Assembly (NCBI RefSeq): GCF_003346815.1
Contig: NZ_CP031217.1
Location: forward strand, 1,612,001-1,676,000
DNA: 64,000 nt
Direction of reading: 5' to 3'
DNA from: Halarcobacter bivalviorum
Lineage (GTDB): Bacteria > Campylobacterota > Campylobacteria > Campylobacterales > Arcobacteraceae
Position numbers and translations under genes: made by a program. The notes beneath the pieces were generated by a model that saw only the letters and a list, made by a program, of their open reading frames with translations, ran no database searches and was not told the origin of the DNA. Below are positions 45,668 through 55,321 of this stretch, one piece after another; position 1 is the first letter of the stretch; every line of letters starts with the position of its first letter.

Positions 45668-46723
45668 TTGGGTACTATAACTTTTTTACTTGTACTTTCA
45701 TTTTTAGTATTTTTTCATGAATTAGGACATTTTTTAGCTGCTAGATATTTTGGAGTAAAAGTTAATGTTTTTTCAATTGGTTTTGGAAAGCAAATTTACT
45801 CTAAAGTATGGAGAGGAACAAGATGGCAAATTGCTCTTATTCCTCTTGGTGGTTATGTTCAAATGAAAGGTCAAGATGATACAAAACCTGGTCTTTATGA
45901 AGATGGAACAGATTCATATAACAATAAAAAACCTTGGCAAAGAATAATTATACTTTTTGCAGGACCTTTTGCAAACTTTGTCCTTGCAGCAATTTTATAT
46001 TTTGTAATTGCACTTGCAGGAGCAAACTCTTTAAGCCCAACTGTTGGAACCGTACAAGAGAACTCTCCTGCACTTAAAGCTGGTATTAAACCAGGTGACC
46101 AAATAATTAGAATCAATAATACTGAAATTAAAACTTGGGAACAAATTGGAGAGACTATTATCTCAACTGAAGGTGCCTTAAACTTTTATATAAAAAGAGA
46201 TGGACAATTTATTTCAAAAGTTATTAATCCTCATGTTTCTGATGCACAAAATATGTTTAGAGAAAATATCAAAAAAAGAATGATTGGTATCTCTCCTGCA
46301 CCTAAAGTTGTAACAATCTACCATGACCCTGTAAGTGCTATCTCTTTTGCTTGGGATAAAACTATTGAGTCATCAAAGATGATTTTCTTAGGAGTTCAAA
46401 AACTTATTCAAGGAATTATTCCAAGTAGTGAAATTGGTGGAGTAATTACTATTGGAAAAGTTATTTCTGATGCAAGTGAATCTTCTATAATTGCTCTACT
46501 TGCAATTACTGCACTTATTTCTGTGAATTTAGGAGTATTAAATTTACTTCCAATTCCTGCTTTAGATGGTGGACATATTATGTTTAACCTTTATGAGATA
46601 ATTGCAAGAAGAAAACCTAGTGATAGAGTATTTATGTATCTAACTATCGCAGGATGGGTAATCTTAGGCTCTTTAATGTTGCTTGGTATTTATAACGATA
46701 TTAATAGATTATTTTTAGGATAG
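45668..46723 (+). CDS. rseP: Site-2 intramembrane protease RseP
   Basis: 351 residues from a TTG preceded by AAGGGAAA. FFHELGHFLAARYFG carries HExxH, a single PDZ domain sits at about 115-185 (SPALKAGIKPGDQI), and NLLPIPALDGGHI supplies the third zinc ligand. Shorter than E. coli RseP (450) because it has one PDZ domain instead of two. Cleaves membrane-bound regulators or signal-peptide remnants. Confidence 0.92.
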   Translation: MGTITFLLVLSFLVFFHELGHFLAARYFGVKVNVFSIGFGKQIYSKVWRGTRWQIALIPLGGYVQMKGQDDTKPGLYEDGTDSYNNKKPWQRIIILFAGPFANFVLAAILYFVIALAGANSLSPTVGTVQENSPALKAGIKPGDQIIRINNTEIKTWEQIGETIISTEGALNFYIKRDGQFISKVINPHVSDAQNMFRENIKKRMIGISPAPKVVTIYHDPVSAISFAWDKTIESSKMIFLGVQKLIQGIIPSSEIGGVITIGKVISDASESSIIALLAITALISVNLGVLNLLPIPALDGGHIMFNLYEIIARRKPSDRVFMYLTIAGWVILGSLMLLGIYNDINRLFLG

Positions 46724-46726
46724 AAA

Positions 46727-47404
46727 ATGGATAAAACAAAAGCTGTAGAAAATCTTGATAAAGTAATTTCAAAAGTAGAAGCTGCAAGACTTAGAGTTTC
46801 TGAACACCATATTGTAAAAATTATTGGTATTTCAAAATACTCTACAAGTGAAGATGTAGCCACTTTATACAGTGCTGGACAAAGAGCATTTGGAGAGAAT
46901 AAAGTTCAAGATTTAAAACAAAAATCAATAGACTTAGAAGAGTTACCTCTTGAGTGGCATTTTGTAGGAAGATTACAAAAAAATAAAATTAACAATCTTA
47001 TTGATTTAAATCCTACTTTAATGCAATCACTTGACTCTTTTGAATTAGCTCAAGAATTAGATAAAAAACTTGAAGCAAAAAACAAAAAAATGTCATGTTT
47101 ACTTCAAATAAACTCTGCAAAAGAAGATAGTAAAACAGGTGTAATGCCAGAAGAAGCTATTGAAGTTTATAAAAAAATCTTAGAAGAGTGTCCAAATATC
47201 AAACTTAAAGGAGTAATGAGTATTGGAGCTCATGTAGATGATAGAAATATTATCAAAGACTCTTTTATGACTACTAAAAATATCTTTGATGAACTTAAAA
47301 TTTATGGAGCAAAATATTGTTCTATGGGAATGAGTTCTGATTTTGAACTTGCAATTGCTTGTGGTTCAAATATGATTAGAGTTGGTTCAACACTATTTAA
47401 ATAA
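46727..47404 (+). CDS. YggS-family pyridoxal-phosphate homeostasis protein
   Basis: 225 residues. PLP lysine in IIGISKYST, FGENKVQDL, WHFVGRLQKNK and terminal SMGMSSDFELAIACGSNMIRVG are the family blocks. Three bases after rseP. Not known to be an enzyme; it buffers PLP. Confidence 0.92.
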   Translation: MDKTKAVENLDKVISKVEAARLRVSEHHIVKIIGISKYSTSEDVATLYSAGQRAFGENKVQDLKQKSIDLEELPLEWHFVGRLQKNKINNLIDLNPTLMQSLDSFELAQELDKKLEAKNKKMSCLLQINSAKEDSKTGVMPEEAIEVYKKILEECPNIKLKGVMSIGAHVDDRNIIKDSFMTTKNIFDELKIYGAKYCSMGMSSDFELAIACGSNMIRVGSTLFK

Positions 47405-47423
47405 AAGAATTTTTTCTTTTATT
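47401..47423 (+). terminator. Terminator-like hairpin at the end of yggS
   Basis: A 9-bp stem (ataaaagaa / ttcttttat) with a T4 loop, spanning the stop codon; only a short T tail follows. Confidence 0.5.
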
Positions 47424-47524
47424 TAAAACTCTTTAGTTCTAAAAATACATAACATCACAAAAAAATTATTTCAAGTTTATTCTTTTTCAATTAGAATCCT
47501 ACAAATCATTTAGAAAGGATTATA

Positions 47525-48217
47525 ATGAAAAAACTTACAATTTCATTACTATTATCAACTGCAACTTTGTTTGCACATCAAGTTACAGCACAAAAAGGTC
47601 CAAACAATACATATGAAGCAAATTTTTGGGCACATGGAAAATTTCAAGAATATAAATCTAATCAGTTAAAAGGTGCTTTAGCCTTTGATACAAATAATAA
47701 AGAGATAAATACAGGAATTGATTATTCAAAAAAACAACCTGTTTTATTAACTGCTAAAAAACCTGCAATGATTAGTTTAGTTTTTGATGCAGGATATTGG
47801 GTAAAAGGTGAAAATGGATATGAAAATATTGAGCCTTCTAAGTATAAAGGAATTGTTTACAATACTTTAAAAAGTATCAAATATGGAAAAAGATTTTTTG
47901 AATGGAATGAAAGTTTTTTAAAACCATCAGGACTTCCTTTAGAAGTTATTCCTTTAATCAATCCTCTTACAATTAAAGCTGGAGAAAACCTACCTGTATT
48001 AGTAGTAAAAGATGGTAAAGCTTTAGAAGGAGCAGGATTTGAAACATCAGATTATGAGGACTTAAATATCAAAACAAATAAATTTGGAATAGCTAATATT
48101 CCAGTTAAATCAAAAGGTTTACAAATTATTGCAGCACAATATTATTCAAGTGAAATAAGTGATCCAAAAGTTAGTAATATCACTATTCAAAGTAGTATCT
48201 CATTTGAAGTAAAATAG
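47525..48217 (+). CDS. DUF4198-like periplasmic protein with mature N-terminal histidine
   Basis: 230 residues, AAAGGA ribosome site. Signal peptide MKKLTISLLLSTATLFA is predicted to leave HQVTAQ at the mature N-terminus. The domain resembles DUF4198 proteins such as NikK, accessory parts of nickel/cobalt uptake systems: NFWAHGKFQEY, MISLVFDAGYWVKG and an Ig-like C-terminal half (PVLVVKDGKALEGAGFE). No transporter genes of that type adjoin. Two bases before a second protein with the same N-terminal layout, so the two probably work together. Confidence 0.65.
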   Translation: MKKLTISLLLSTATLFAHQVTAQKGPNNTYEANFWAHGKFQEYKSNQLKGALAFDTNNKEINTGIDYSKKQPVLLTAKKPAMISLVFDAGYWVKGENGYENIEPSKYKGIVYNTLKSIKYGKRFFEWNESFLKPSGLPLEVIPLINPLTIKAGENLPVLVVKDGKALEGAGFETSDYEDLNIKTNKFGIANIPVKSKGLQIIAAQYYSSEISDPKVSNITIQSSISFEVK

Positions 48218-48219
48218 TT

Positions 48220-48657
48220 ATGATATTAAGAACTCTATTTTTATCGCTTTTATTATCTGCTACTGTTTTTGCACATGGAGTATTTCATAATATTGTTGAT
48301 GGTGCTGTAGCAATTAGAGTAACAGCACCTAATAATATTGCAATAGATAATGCTAAAATAACTATTTATGCACCTGAAAGCTCGTTACCTTTTACAAAAG
48401 GAAAAACTGATTTAAATGGTAATTTTGCTTTTGTTCCAGATAGTCATGGAAAATGGAAAGTTGATATTGATGTTCCAAGTGATCATGGTTCTCATCTAAA
48501 AAGTTTTCATGTAACAATAGATGAAAAACAAAATGTAAAAGAGTTTGAAAAAACTCCCTATGATAGATATTTAAATATCATATCTGCATTAGGTTTTTTA
48601 TTTGGTATTTTTGGAATAATTTCTTTACTAAAAACAAGAAAAAAAGATACAAATTAA
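48220..48657 (+). CDS. Small membrane-anchored Ig-like protein with mature N-terminal histidine (NikL-like)
   Basis: 145 residues. Signal peptide MILRTLFLSLLLSATVFA leaves HGVFHN at the mature N-terminus; a carboxypeptidase-regulatory-like sandwich follows (DNAKITIYAPES, GKTDLNGNFAFVPD) with several histidines (PDSHGKW, SDHGSHLKSFH), then a C-terminal membrane helix (about 118-137) and a basic tail. The layout recalls NikL/CbiL-type subunits. Metal handling is inferred from the histidines, not shown. Confidence 0.65.
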   Translation: MILRTLFLSLLLSATVFAHGVFHNIVDGAVAIRVTAPNNIAIDNAKITIYAPESSLPFTKGKTDLNGNFAFVPDSHGKWKVDIDVPSDHGSHLKSFHVTIDEKQNVKEFEKTPYDRYLNIISALGFLFGIFGIISLLKTRKKDTN

Positions 48658-48765
48658 TTTTTGTGTCTTTTTAATCTATATAAAAAATAATCTTTTAAAT
48701 AATATTGTAAGTTATATCTATAACTATAATATTTTTCAAATAATTCGAACTATTTAAAAACTCTA

Positions 48766-48806
48766 TAAAAGCCCATTTTATAGGCTTTTAATTTATTTTT
48801 TTTAAA
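48766..48806 (+). terminator. Intrinsic terminator downstream of the DUF4198-like pair
   Basis: An 8-bp stem (taaaagcc / ggctttta) with a 9-base loop, followed by atttatttttttt. It lies about 110 bases after the stop; the gene-free stretch 48658-48866 holds nothing else I can support. Confidence 0.55.
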
Positions 48807-48866
48807 ACTATTCAATCTTTCATATTTATTTTAATTTTGTATATAAAAATGTAAAATAAAATATGA

Positions 48867-48905
48867 TATAATGAATATAATATTCAAAATATTTCTAAAT
48901 ATTTT
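48867..48905 (+). promoter_or_regulatory. Promoter of the repeat-protein gene with 20-bp dyad
   Basis: TATAAT at 48867-48872, then AAAATATTT-CT-AAATATTTT at 48886-48905 just inside the transcript and immediately before the AAAGG ribosome site. The perfect dyad may be an operator or an RNA hairpin. Confidence 0.55.
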
Positions 48906-48916
48906 AAAGGCATTTG

Positions 48917-50416
48917 ATGAATGATGTAAATGAGGTTAAGAAGTGGTTAACTAAAAAGGGTATAGAAAATTTCACTATATCTGAAGACTTATATATCACA
49001 GTACATGGTAGTGTTAATCTAGAAGGTAAAATTGAAGAAGACGAACTTCCTGTAAAATTTGACGTTGTAGATGGGTATTTTAACATTTCAAACAATAATC
49101 TAACAAGTTTAAAAGGTTCTCCAAAAAAAGTAGTTAGAGACTTTAACTGTTCACATAATAAATTAACATCACTTTTCGGTGCACCAAATGAAGTTGGAGA
49201 TTTCGACTGTTCAAACAATGAAATTAAAAATAACCTATCATATGGACCAAAAGAAGTAGCAGGTTATTATAATTGTTCAAACAATAGACTAGAGTCTATT
49301 GAAGGTGCTCCAAGAAGTATTTCAAACTATTTTAATTGCTCAAATAATGTACTTACTTCTTTAGAAGGTGGTCCTAAATATGTTGAAGGAACTTTTGATT
49401 GTTCTAAAAATAGACTTGAACTATTAAGAGGTGGTCCTATTACAGTTGGACAAGACTATATTTGTTATTGGAATCAACTTAAAAACTTAAATGATATTGC
49501 AGATGAAATCTCTTGGAACTTATTTACTGATATCTCACTAAATCACATTTCTAGAAACTTCGATGAAGAGAAAAAAATGTGGAAATATAAAGGTGAAGAG
49601 GTAATTGGACATATCTATAAACCTTTACTTGCATTAACAACTAAAGATGAAGTAGAAAGATGGTTACATAGAATGGGTATTAAAAAGTACCATGTTCTTC
49701 CAGATAACTCAGTAAGAGTACATGGAGATGTAAGATTATCAGGAAAATTGGAAAATCTATCAAAACTTCCTCTTAGATTTCATGAAGTGGAAGGTGATTT
49801 TGATATTAGTGATAATGAACTTACAACTTTAGAAGGAAGTCCTAAAAGAGTTGATGGAGATTTCTTAGCATTTAAAAATGAATTGGTCTCTTTAAAAGGT
49901 GGACCAATTGAAGTAAATAAAAACTTTATTGTATTAAGAAATAATATCACTTCTTTAGAGTATGCACCAGTAAGAGTAAAAGAAGACTTTATTTGTTCTC
50001 ATAACCCAGTTAAATCTCTTGTTGGTCTTGTTGCTGTTGGAGGATATGTTTTTACAAATGTTTATTTAGAAAATGTTAAGTCTCAAGAATTTGTATATAA
50101 CACGGTTAAAACATATAAATATAAAGGTGATAGTCTTATTACTTATTTAGAAAAAGAGTGTAAAGTTTTAACAGAAGAAGAAAAAGTATTTGATAGAACA
50201 AGAAAAAATCTTCAAACCGTTATTGGAAAAATGATTAATAACGATACTTTAAAAAAAGAGATGATAAACGATACTTTAATCAACAACCTTACAAAATATA
50301 ACTTAGATGACTTAAAAGAGATGGTTTTACTTATTAAAAATCCACCAAAAACTGAAGTTAGAAAAGAATTAAGTGAAAGTGAAATTCTAAGTAAAGTATT
50401 TAGCGAAGAGCTATAA
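48917..50416 (+). CDS. Leucine-rich-repeat-like protein with internal duplication
   Basis: 499 residues; the ATG at 48917 has AAAGG six bases upstream and is preferred to the TTG three bases before it. Short repeats of about 20 residues, of the form FNCSNNxLTSLEGAPxxV, occupy residues about 54-190 and 293-370. The whole unit is doubled: each starts with an EVxxWLxxxGIxxY block then VHGxVxLxGK (near 7-40 and 245-278) and ends with KYKGE/KYKGD (near 224 and 402). A charged helical tail of about 85 residues follows. Similar N/L/G-rich repeats occur in large phages and various bacteria. No signal peptide. Function unknown, probably binding. Confidence 0.75.
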   Translation: MNDVNEVKKWLTKKGIENFTISEDLYITVHGSVNLEGKIEEDELPVKFDVVDGYFNISNNNLTSLKGSPKKVVRDFNCSHNKLTSLFGAPNEVGDFDCSNNEIKNNLSYGPKEVAGYYNCSNNRLESIEGAPRSISNYFNCSNNVLTSLEGGPKYVEGTFDCSKNRLELLRGGPITVGQDYICYWNQLKNLNDIADEISWNLFTDISLNHISRNFDEEKKMWKYKGEEVIGHIYKPLLALTTKDEVERWLHRMGIKKYHVLPDNSVRVHGDVRLSGKLENLSKLPLRFHEVEGDFDISDNELTTLEGSPKRVDGDFLAFKNELVSLKGGPIEVNKNFIVLRNNITSLEYAPVRVKEDFICSHNPVKSLVGLVAVGGYVFTNVYLENVKSQEFVYNTVKTYKYKGDSLITYLEKECKVLTEEEKVFDRTRKNLQTVIGKMINNDTLKKEMINDTLINNLTKYNLDDLKEMVLLIKNPPKTEVRKELSESEILSKVFSEEL

Positions 50417-50431
50417 TCTAGCTCTTACGCT
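50402..50431. terminator. Hairpin between the repeat-protein gene and trpC
   Basis: aagagct / agctctt with an outer agcg / cgct pair beyond one bulge; the stop codon lies in the loop. No T run, so it is only a possible terminator. Confidence 0.35.
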
Positions 50432-50459
50432 TATACTAGAAATAAAAATACCTTAGCTA

Positions 50460-51251
50460 TTATGCTAAAGCATTTTTAAATTTTTGTAGTTCTTCTTCAA
50501 TAGAAGGAACTCTCATAAAATGTTCCCCAATTAAAAAAGCATCTGCTCCAATAGAGTGTAATCTTTTTATAGTATCAATATTTGAAACCCCTGATTCAGC
50601 TACAATAATTTTTCCATTTGGAATCATTGGAATTAACTCATCACAAAGATTCATATCCATTTCAAATGTCTCAAGATTTCTATGATTTATTCCAATAATA
50701 TTAGCTCCACAATGCATAGCTTTTTTTAAATCCTCTTTATCATGTATCTCTACTAATACTTCTAAACCTAAATGAAGTGCATATTCATAAAGCTCTTTTA
50801 AATCTTTTGTACTTAAACTCTTTGCAATAAGTAAAATAAAGTCTGCTCCATAAACTAAAGCTTCAACAATTTGATATTTATCTAAAATAAAATCTTTTCT
50901 TAAAAGTGGTGTTGGTACATATCTTCTAATTTGAGTTAAATACTCTAAGTTTCCTTGAAAATAGTGAGGCTCAGTTAGAACTGAAATTGCATTTGCTCCA
51001 TTTACAGAATAATCTTGTGCAATTTGTAAAGGGTCAAAATCCTCTTTAATTACACCCTTACTTGGACTTGCTTTCTTAACCTCTGCAATAATTCTAATTG
51101 GCTCTTCTTTTGTAGAAGTTAAATAAGGTTTTACATCTCTAGGAGGAAAAGGATTTGCACTTAAACTTCTTCCTAACCAATCAAGAGAATACTCTTTTTT
51201 TCTTCTTTCAACATCTTCTAACGTTCTTCTATTTATTTCATCTAATATCAC
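50460..51251 (-). CDS. trpC: Indole-3-glycerol-phosphate synthase
   Basis: 263 residues, monofunctional. [40 protein letters not shown] and IVAESGVS are the family blocks. Tryptophan synthesis, indole ring closure. Its ATG overlaps the TPR lipoprotein stop by four bases (ATGA). trpF is about 8 kb away in a different operon. Confidence 0.94.
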   Translation of the reverse strand: MILDEINRRTLEDVERRKKEYSLDWLGRSLSANPFPPRDVKPYLTSTKEEPIRIIAEVKKASPSKGVIKEDFDPLQIAQDYSVNGANAISVLTEPHYFQGNLEYLTQIRRYVPTPLLRKDFILDKYQIVEALVYGADFILLIAKSLSTKDLKELYEYALHLGLEVLVEIHDKEDLKKAMHCGANIIGINHRNLETFEMDMNLCDELIPMIPNGKIIVAESGVSNIDTIKRLHSIGADAFLIGEHFMRVPSIEEELQKFKNALA

Positions 51252-52543
51252 TTACTACACTCCTTAATTTTTTCCCAGTGAATTCTAATTTCTTCATCAT
51301 TTAATCCAGTGCTATCAACAACTTTTTTCATATTTATTTTTGCATTTTTACAATCACCTAACTTATATTGAGCCCAAGCAAGAGAGTCAATATAGGCTAA
51401 ATTATTTGGTGCTTTTTCTAATGCTTTTTTAACTAAACCAAGCCCTTTTTTAACATCTATATCAAAATCAATTAAAATATACCCTAAATAGTTTTGATAA
51501 ATATGATTATCTAAAACTGCTAAAACATCTTCAAATTTTTTAATTACACTTGGTAATACTTCTTTTCTATCTTTCGCCACTTCAAATTCTAACATTGCAA
51601 TTTGTGCAAGATAGTCTAAATTTCCAGTTTCATCATATAATTTTTTTACTAAAGCAAAAGCTTTCTCTGGCATTCTTGCATTTTGATAAAGTACAAAAAG
51701 TCTTTCATCATTTGCACCTGTCTCTTCTAAAAATGAAATAGCTTCTTTAATATCTTTTTTTTCTAAGTAGTACATTAGTAGTTTATAAACTTTATCAAGA
51801 GTATAAACATTATCATTCTCTTTAAAACTTGTATAAGTTCTTTTTAAAACTGAGATTACTCCATTTATATCATTTTGTTCTTGATAAAATCCAAGTAATT
51901 TTGAACAAACTAAATTATCACAACCATAAATATTTAAATGTGATTCTAAATAGTTTATTGCTTCTTTCTTTTCCCCTAAATAAGTATACATAATATCTAC
52001 AAGATTTAATAAAGTTGCAGAAGTTAAAGACTTTTCATATACTTCTTCAAAAATATCTTTTGCTTCTTTATAATCTTTTTTTAATAAATAATAATTTGCT
52101 AATAACTCTTTATTACTATCACTTTTAGATATTTTTAATAATTTATCTAAATTTATTTTTACTTTGTCAAGCTCTTTTTTTTGCATTAAAGAAAGAATAT
52201 ATATTTTTAATACTTTCTCTTCATTTCTCACTATATTATTTTGATTTGATTCAATTACATTAATTATTTCATCATACTTTCTAATTGAAAAAGCTAATCT
52301 AGCATATTCAAAAAGATATTCATCATTTAATGTTTTATGAAAAAGTTCTAAAAAAAGATTACTTGCTTTTATTCTATTACCTTCTTTAATATACTCTAAG
52401 GCATGAAGAATTAACTCATTTTCATTTTGATAAGGTTTATATTCAAAATCATATTTTACTAAAGTATTATTTGATTGAAAAGAACAACCAAAAAAAAGAA
52501 ATATACTTAATAAAATTACTAAAGTGTTTCTATAGCTGGGCAC
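51248..52543 (-). CDS. TPR-repeat lipoprotein
   Basis: 431 residues from a GTG at 52543. Lipoprotein signal [20 protein letters not shown] with lipobox FFGC (Cys20). The rest is helical with TPR-like units ([51 protein letters not shown]). Likely a protein-protein scaffold in the envelope. Overlaps the YkgJ gene by 25 bases and trpC by 4. Confidence 0.82.
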   Translation of the reverse strand: MPSYRNTLVILLSIFLFFGCSFQSNNTLVKYDFEYKPYQNENELILHALEYIKEGNRIKASNLFLELFHKTLNDEYLFEYARLAFSIRKYDEIINVIESNQNNIVRNEEKVLKIYILSLMQKKELDKVKINLDKLLKISKSDSNKELLANYYLLKKDYKEAKDIFEEVYEKSLTSATLLNLVDIMYTYLGEKKEAINYLESHLNIYGCDNLVCSKLLGFYQEQNDINGVISVLKRTYTSFKENDNVYTLDKVYKLLMYYLEKKDIKEAISFLEETGANDERLFVLYQNARMPEKAFALVKKLYDETGNLDYLAQIAMLEFEVAKDRKEVLPSVIKKFEDVLAVLDNHIYQNYLGYILIDFDIDVKKGLGLVKKALEKAPNNLAYIDSLAWAQYKLGDCKNAKINMKKVVDSTGLNDEEIRIHWEKIKECSK

Positions 52544-52899
52544 TCTTTTATAACCTCTTCTTTATTCTTTTTAAAATATTCCCAAAAAGGGAAAGTTCTA
52601 CATTGAGTTGGTCTAGCCTCATAAATACCACACTGTTTTTTTTCTAAGTCAAAGAAAATACAAGCATAATTATCTTCTGCTAATTTAACCTCTCTTATAC
52701 TATATTTATAACCTCTTTTTTCTATATAACTTTTAGATAACTCTTCTAATGAAATATTTAAATGATTCTTTAATCTTTCTATTTCCTCTTTATTTACCCA
52801 AATATTTCCACTTTCACCTATACAACAGTTTCCATTACAGGTTTCACAACCCTTTGGGTTAAAAGCAAAATCATATCCATCTTTTTTTATTAAACTCAT
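52519..52899 (-). CDS. YkgJ-family cysteine-cluster protein
   Basis: 126 residues. Two cysteine clusters, CETCNGNCC near the N-terminus and CGIYEARPTQCRTFPFW near the C-terminus, fit the zinc- or iron-chelating CxxCxxxC family. Function unknown. Overlaps its neighbours on both sides (4 and 25 bases). Confidence 0.88.
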   Translation of the reverse strand: MSLIKKDGYDFAFNPKGCETCNGNCCIGESGNIWVNKEEIERLKNHLNISLEELSKSYIEKRGYKYSIREVKLAEDNYACIFFDLEKKQCGIYEARPTQCRTFPFWEYFKKNKEEVIKECPAIETL

Positions 52900-53606
52900 A
52901 TTTCCACTTTTATACTATGTGTTGAAGATTTTTTATATATCTCTTTAACTTCATCTGTAAAATCTTCATTTTCAAAAACAACTAAAGGTTTTAAAACACT
53001 AAGTAAAGACTTAGAGTTTTTTCTTGCATAAACTAATACTAAAGTAGCATCTTTATCTTTTTTAGGATGAACAAACTGTAAAGACTCAAGATTTAACTTA
53101 TGCTCTTTTAAATAAAATATAATTTCATTTAATTGTTTAACATCATAGCAAAAAAAGAATTTACCACTACTTTTTAAAAGTTTTGAAGCTTTTTTAATAA
53201 ATTCATTTAAAGGTAAACTATCATTATATCTTGCTATTTTTATATTTTCATTTTCACTTTTTATTACATCACTATGATAAAAAGGAGGGTTTGAAACACA
53301 AATATCAAACTGTTTATCAAACTCTAACTCTAAAAATGAGCCTTTATGCATTGTAGTCTCTATTTTATTGCACTTTGCATTTTTAAGAGACAACTCTTGA
53401 AAAGTATTTTGTATTTCACATTGATTTAAATTCAATTTTTCAAAATCTCTTGCAACTAAAAGACCTAAAATTCCACTTCCACTTCCTATATCAAGCAAAT
53501 CACCTTTTATATTTTTAAACTTTTTTAAATTATCACAAATAAAGTTAAATAAAAAATGTGTATCACTATTGTAACAATAGCCACCATTTGGCTGATATAA
53601 AAGCAA
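52896..53606 (-). CDS. TrmN6-like SAM-dependent methyltransferase
   Basis: 236 residues from a TTG preceded by AGGGG. YQPNGGYCYNSDTHFL at the start, SAM-binding LLDIGSGSGILGLL and catalytic VSNPPFYHS match tRNA1(Val) A37-N6 methyltransferase and its relatives. First gene of the minus-strand run methyltransferase-ykgJ-TPR lipoprotein-trpC. Confidence 0.83.
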   Translation of the reverse strand: MLLYQPNGGYCYNSDTHFLFNFICDNLKKFKNIKGDLLDIGSGSGILGLLVARDFEKLNLNQCEIQNTFQELSLKNAKCNKIETTMHKGSFLELEFDKQFDICVSNPPFYHSDVIKSENENIKIARYNDSLPLNEFIKKASKLLKSSGKFFFCYDVKQLNEIIFYLKEHKLNLESLQFVHPKKDKDATLVLVYARKNSKSLLSVLKPLVVFENEDFTDEVKEIYKKSSTHSIKVEI

Positions 53607-53862
53607 AAAGAACCCCTAAATAATTTTTTGTGATTATACCTAATAATATATTTAACTTTAGTGATACAAGTAAATAGTGAAAAATAGATTGAAAAAATAA
53701 ATGTAATTTTTACTTTTATGCTTGTAACATATAGTAACAAGCCCATAAAATAAGGTTTTATATCAATTATTAATTCTTTTTTATATATTTAATTTAGTTA
53801 TCATACTTTAATATTAATTTAGAATAACTAATTATATTTACTAAAAATTTAAAGGAGAGCAT

Positions 53863-54180
53863 ATGTCAATAATGAAAGCTCCTGAAAATACTCCTGTATG
53901 GGTAGATGAGACTAGATGTAAAGCCTGTGATGTTTGCGTTTCAGTATGTCCAGCTGGAGTTCTTGCTATGAGACCTGAGCCTCATTCTACTCTAGGTGCT
54001 ATGGTAGAAATTATTGAAAAAGATTCTTGTATTGGTTGTACAGACTGTGAATTGTCATGTCCAGATTTTGCTATTTATGTTGCGGATAGAAAAGAGTATA
54101 AATTTGCAAAATTAAGTGATGAAGCAAGACAAAGAGGTGAAGCAATCAAAAAGAACAACTATAGAAAACTTGATGCTTAA
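53863..54180 (+). CDS. oorD: 2-oxoglutarate:acceptor oxidoreductase, delta (ferredoxin) subunit
   Basis: 105 residues with two 4Fe-4S motifs (CKACDVCVSVCP and CIGCTDCELSCP) and GGAGAG ribosome site. Electron-transfer subunit of OorDABC, which replaces the NAD-linked 2-oxoglutarate dehydrogenase in these microaerophiles. First of four tightly spaced genes; a 256-base AT-rich leader lies upstream. Confidence 0.93.
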   Translation: MSIMKAPENTPVWVDETRCKACDVCVSVCPAGVLAMRPEPHSTLGAMVEIIEKDSCIGCTDCELSCPDFAIYVADRKEYKFAKLSDEARQRGEAIKKNNYRKLDA

Positions 54181-54189
54181 GGAGAATTA

Positions 54190-55320
54190 ATGGCAAGAGA
54201 ATTAATTTCAACAGGAAATGACTTAGCTGCTATTGCTGCAGTTGATGCGGGTTGTGAATTCTTTGGTGGATACCCTATTACTCCATCAAGTGAAATTATG
54301 CATACAATTTCAGACCTTTTACCAAAAAATGGTGGGGCTGCTATTCAAATGGAAGATGAAATTGCAGGTATTTGTGCGGCATTAGGTGCGGCAATGAGTG
54401 GTAAAAGATCTTTAACAGCAACATCAGGACCAGGAATATCTTTAAAAGCTGAAAATATTGGACTAGGATATATTGCTGAAGTTCCTCTTGTAATTATAGA
54501 TGTTATGAGAGGTGGTCCTTCAACTGGACTTCCAACAAGAGTACAACAAGGAGATATAAATCAAGTGAAAGCTCCTACTCATGGAGATTTCAAATCTATT
54601 ACTGTTTGTGCTTCAACGCTTGAAGAGTGTTATACTGAAACAGTAAGAGCTTTTAACCTAGCAGATAGATTTATGCAACCCGTGTTTGTATTATTAGATG
54701 AGACTATTGGACATATGAGTGGTAAAGCTACTCTTCCTGATTTAGAGGAAGTAAAAAATTCAATTGTACCAAGAAGAGTTTTTGAAGGTGAAGCAAAAGA
54801 GTATAGACCTTATGATGTACCAGCTGATGAACCAGCAATCTTAAATCCTATGTTTAAAGGATATAGATATCACTACACAGGATTACATCATGATGCAACA
54901 GGACACCCTACGGAAGATGCTGCAACATGTCAAAACTTAATGAATAGACTTTTTAATAAAGTAGATGCTCACTTAGATGAAATTGAATCTTTTGAAGAGT
55001 ATTTACTTGAGGATGCAGAGATTATGATTATTGCATATGGTTCTGTTGCCTTATCAGCAAAAGAGGCTATTAATAGACTAAGACAAGAAGGTATAAAAAT
55101 TGGTATGTTTAGACCAATTACACTTTGGCCAAGCCCTGAAAAGAAAATCAAAGAGTGGTGCGATAAAATCCAAAAAACTTTAGTAATAGAACTAAATATG
55201 GGTCAATATATTCAAGAAATTGAAAGAGCAAGTGGAAGAAGAGATTTTCACAAATTATTTAAAGCAAATGGTAGACCAATCGCTCCTTTAGAGATTATTG
55301 AAAAAGTAAAAGGATTATAA
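54190..55320 (+). CDS. oorA: 2-oxoglutarate:acceptor oxidoreductase, alpha subunit
   Basis: 376 residues. GGYPITPSSEIMH, EDEIAGICAALGA, TSGPGISLKAENIG and RGGPSTGLPT are the pyruvate/2-oxoacid oxidoreductase alpha-chain segments that hold the thiamine pyrophosphate site with the beta chain. Nine bases after oorD. Confidence 0.95.
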   Translation: MARELISTGNDLAAIAAVDAGCEFFGGYPITPSSEIMHTISDLLPKNGGAAIQMEDEIAGICAALGAAMSGKRSLTATSGPGISLKAENIGLGYIAEVPLVIIDVMRGGPSTGLPTRVQQGDINQVKAPTHGDFKSITVCASTLEECYTETVRAFNLADRFMQPVFVLLDETIGHMSGKATLPDLEEVKNSIVPRRVFEGEAKEYRPYDVPADEPAILNPMFKGYRYHYTGLHHDATGHPTEDAATCQNLMNRLFNKVDAHLDEIESFEEYLLEDAEIMIIAYGSVALSAKEAINRLRQEGIKIGMFRPITLWPSPEKKIKEWCDKIQKTLVIELNMGQYIQEIERASGRRDFHKLFKANGRPIAPLEIIEKVKGL

Positions 55321-55321
55321 A

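Noticed and set aside
53620-53862. Small RNA in the oorD leader (gcttgt...acaagc stem)
   Set aside because: The stem has only 6 bp and an 11-base loop, with no promoter/terminator pair that can be defended.
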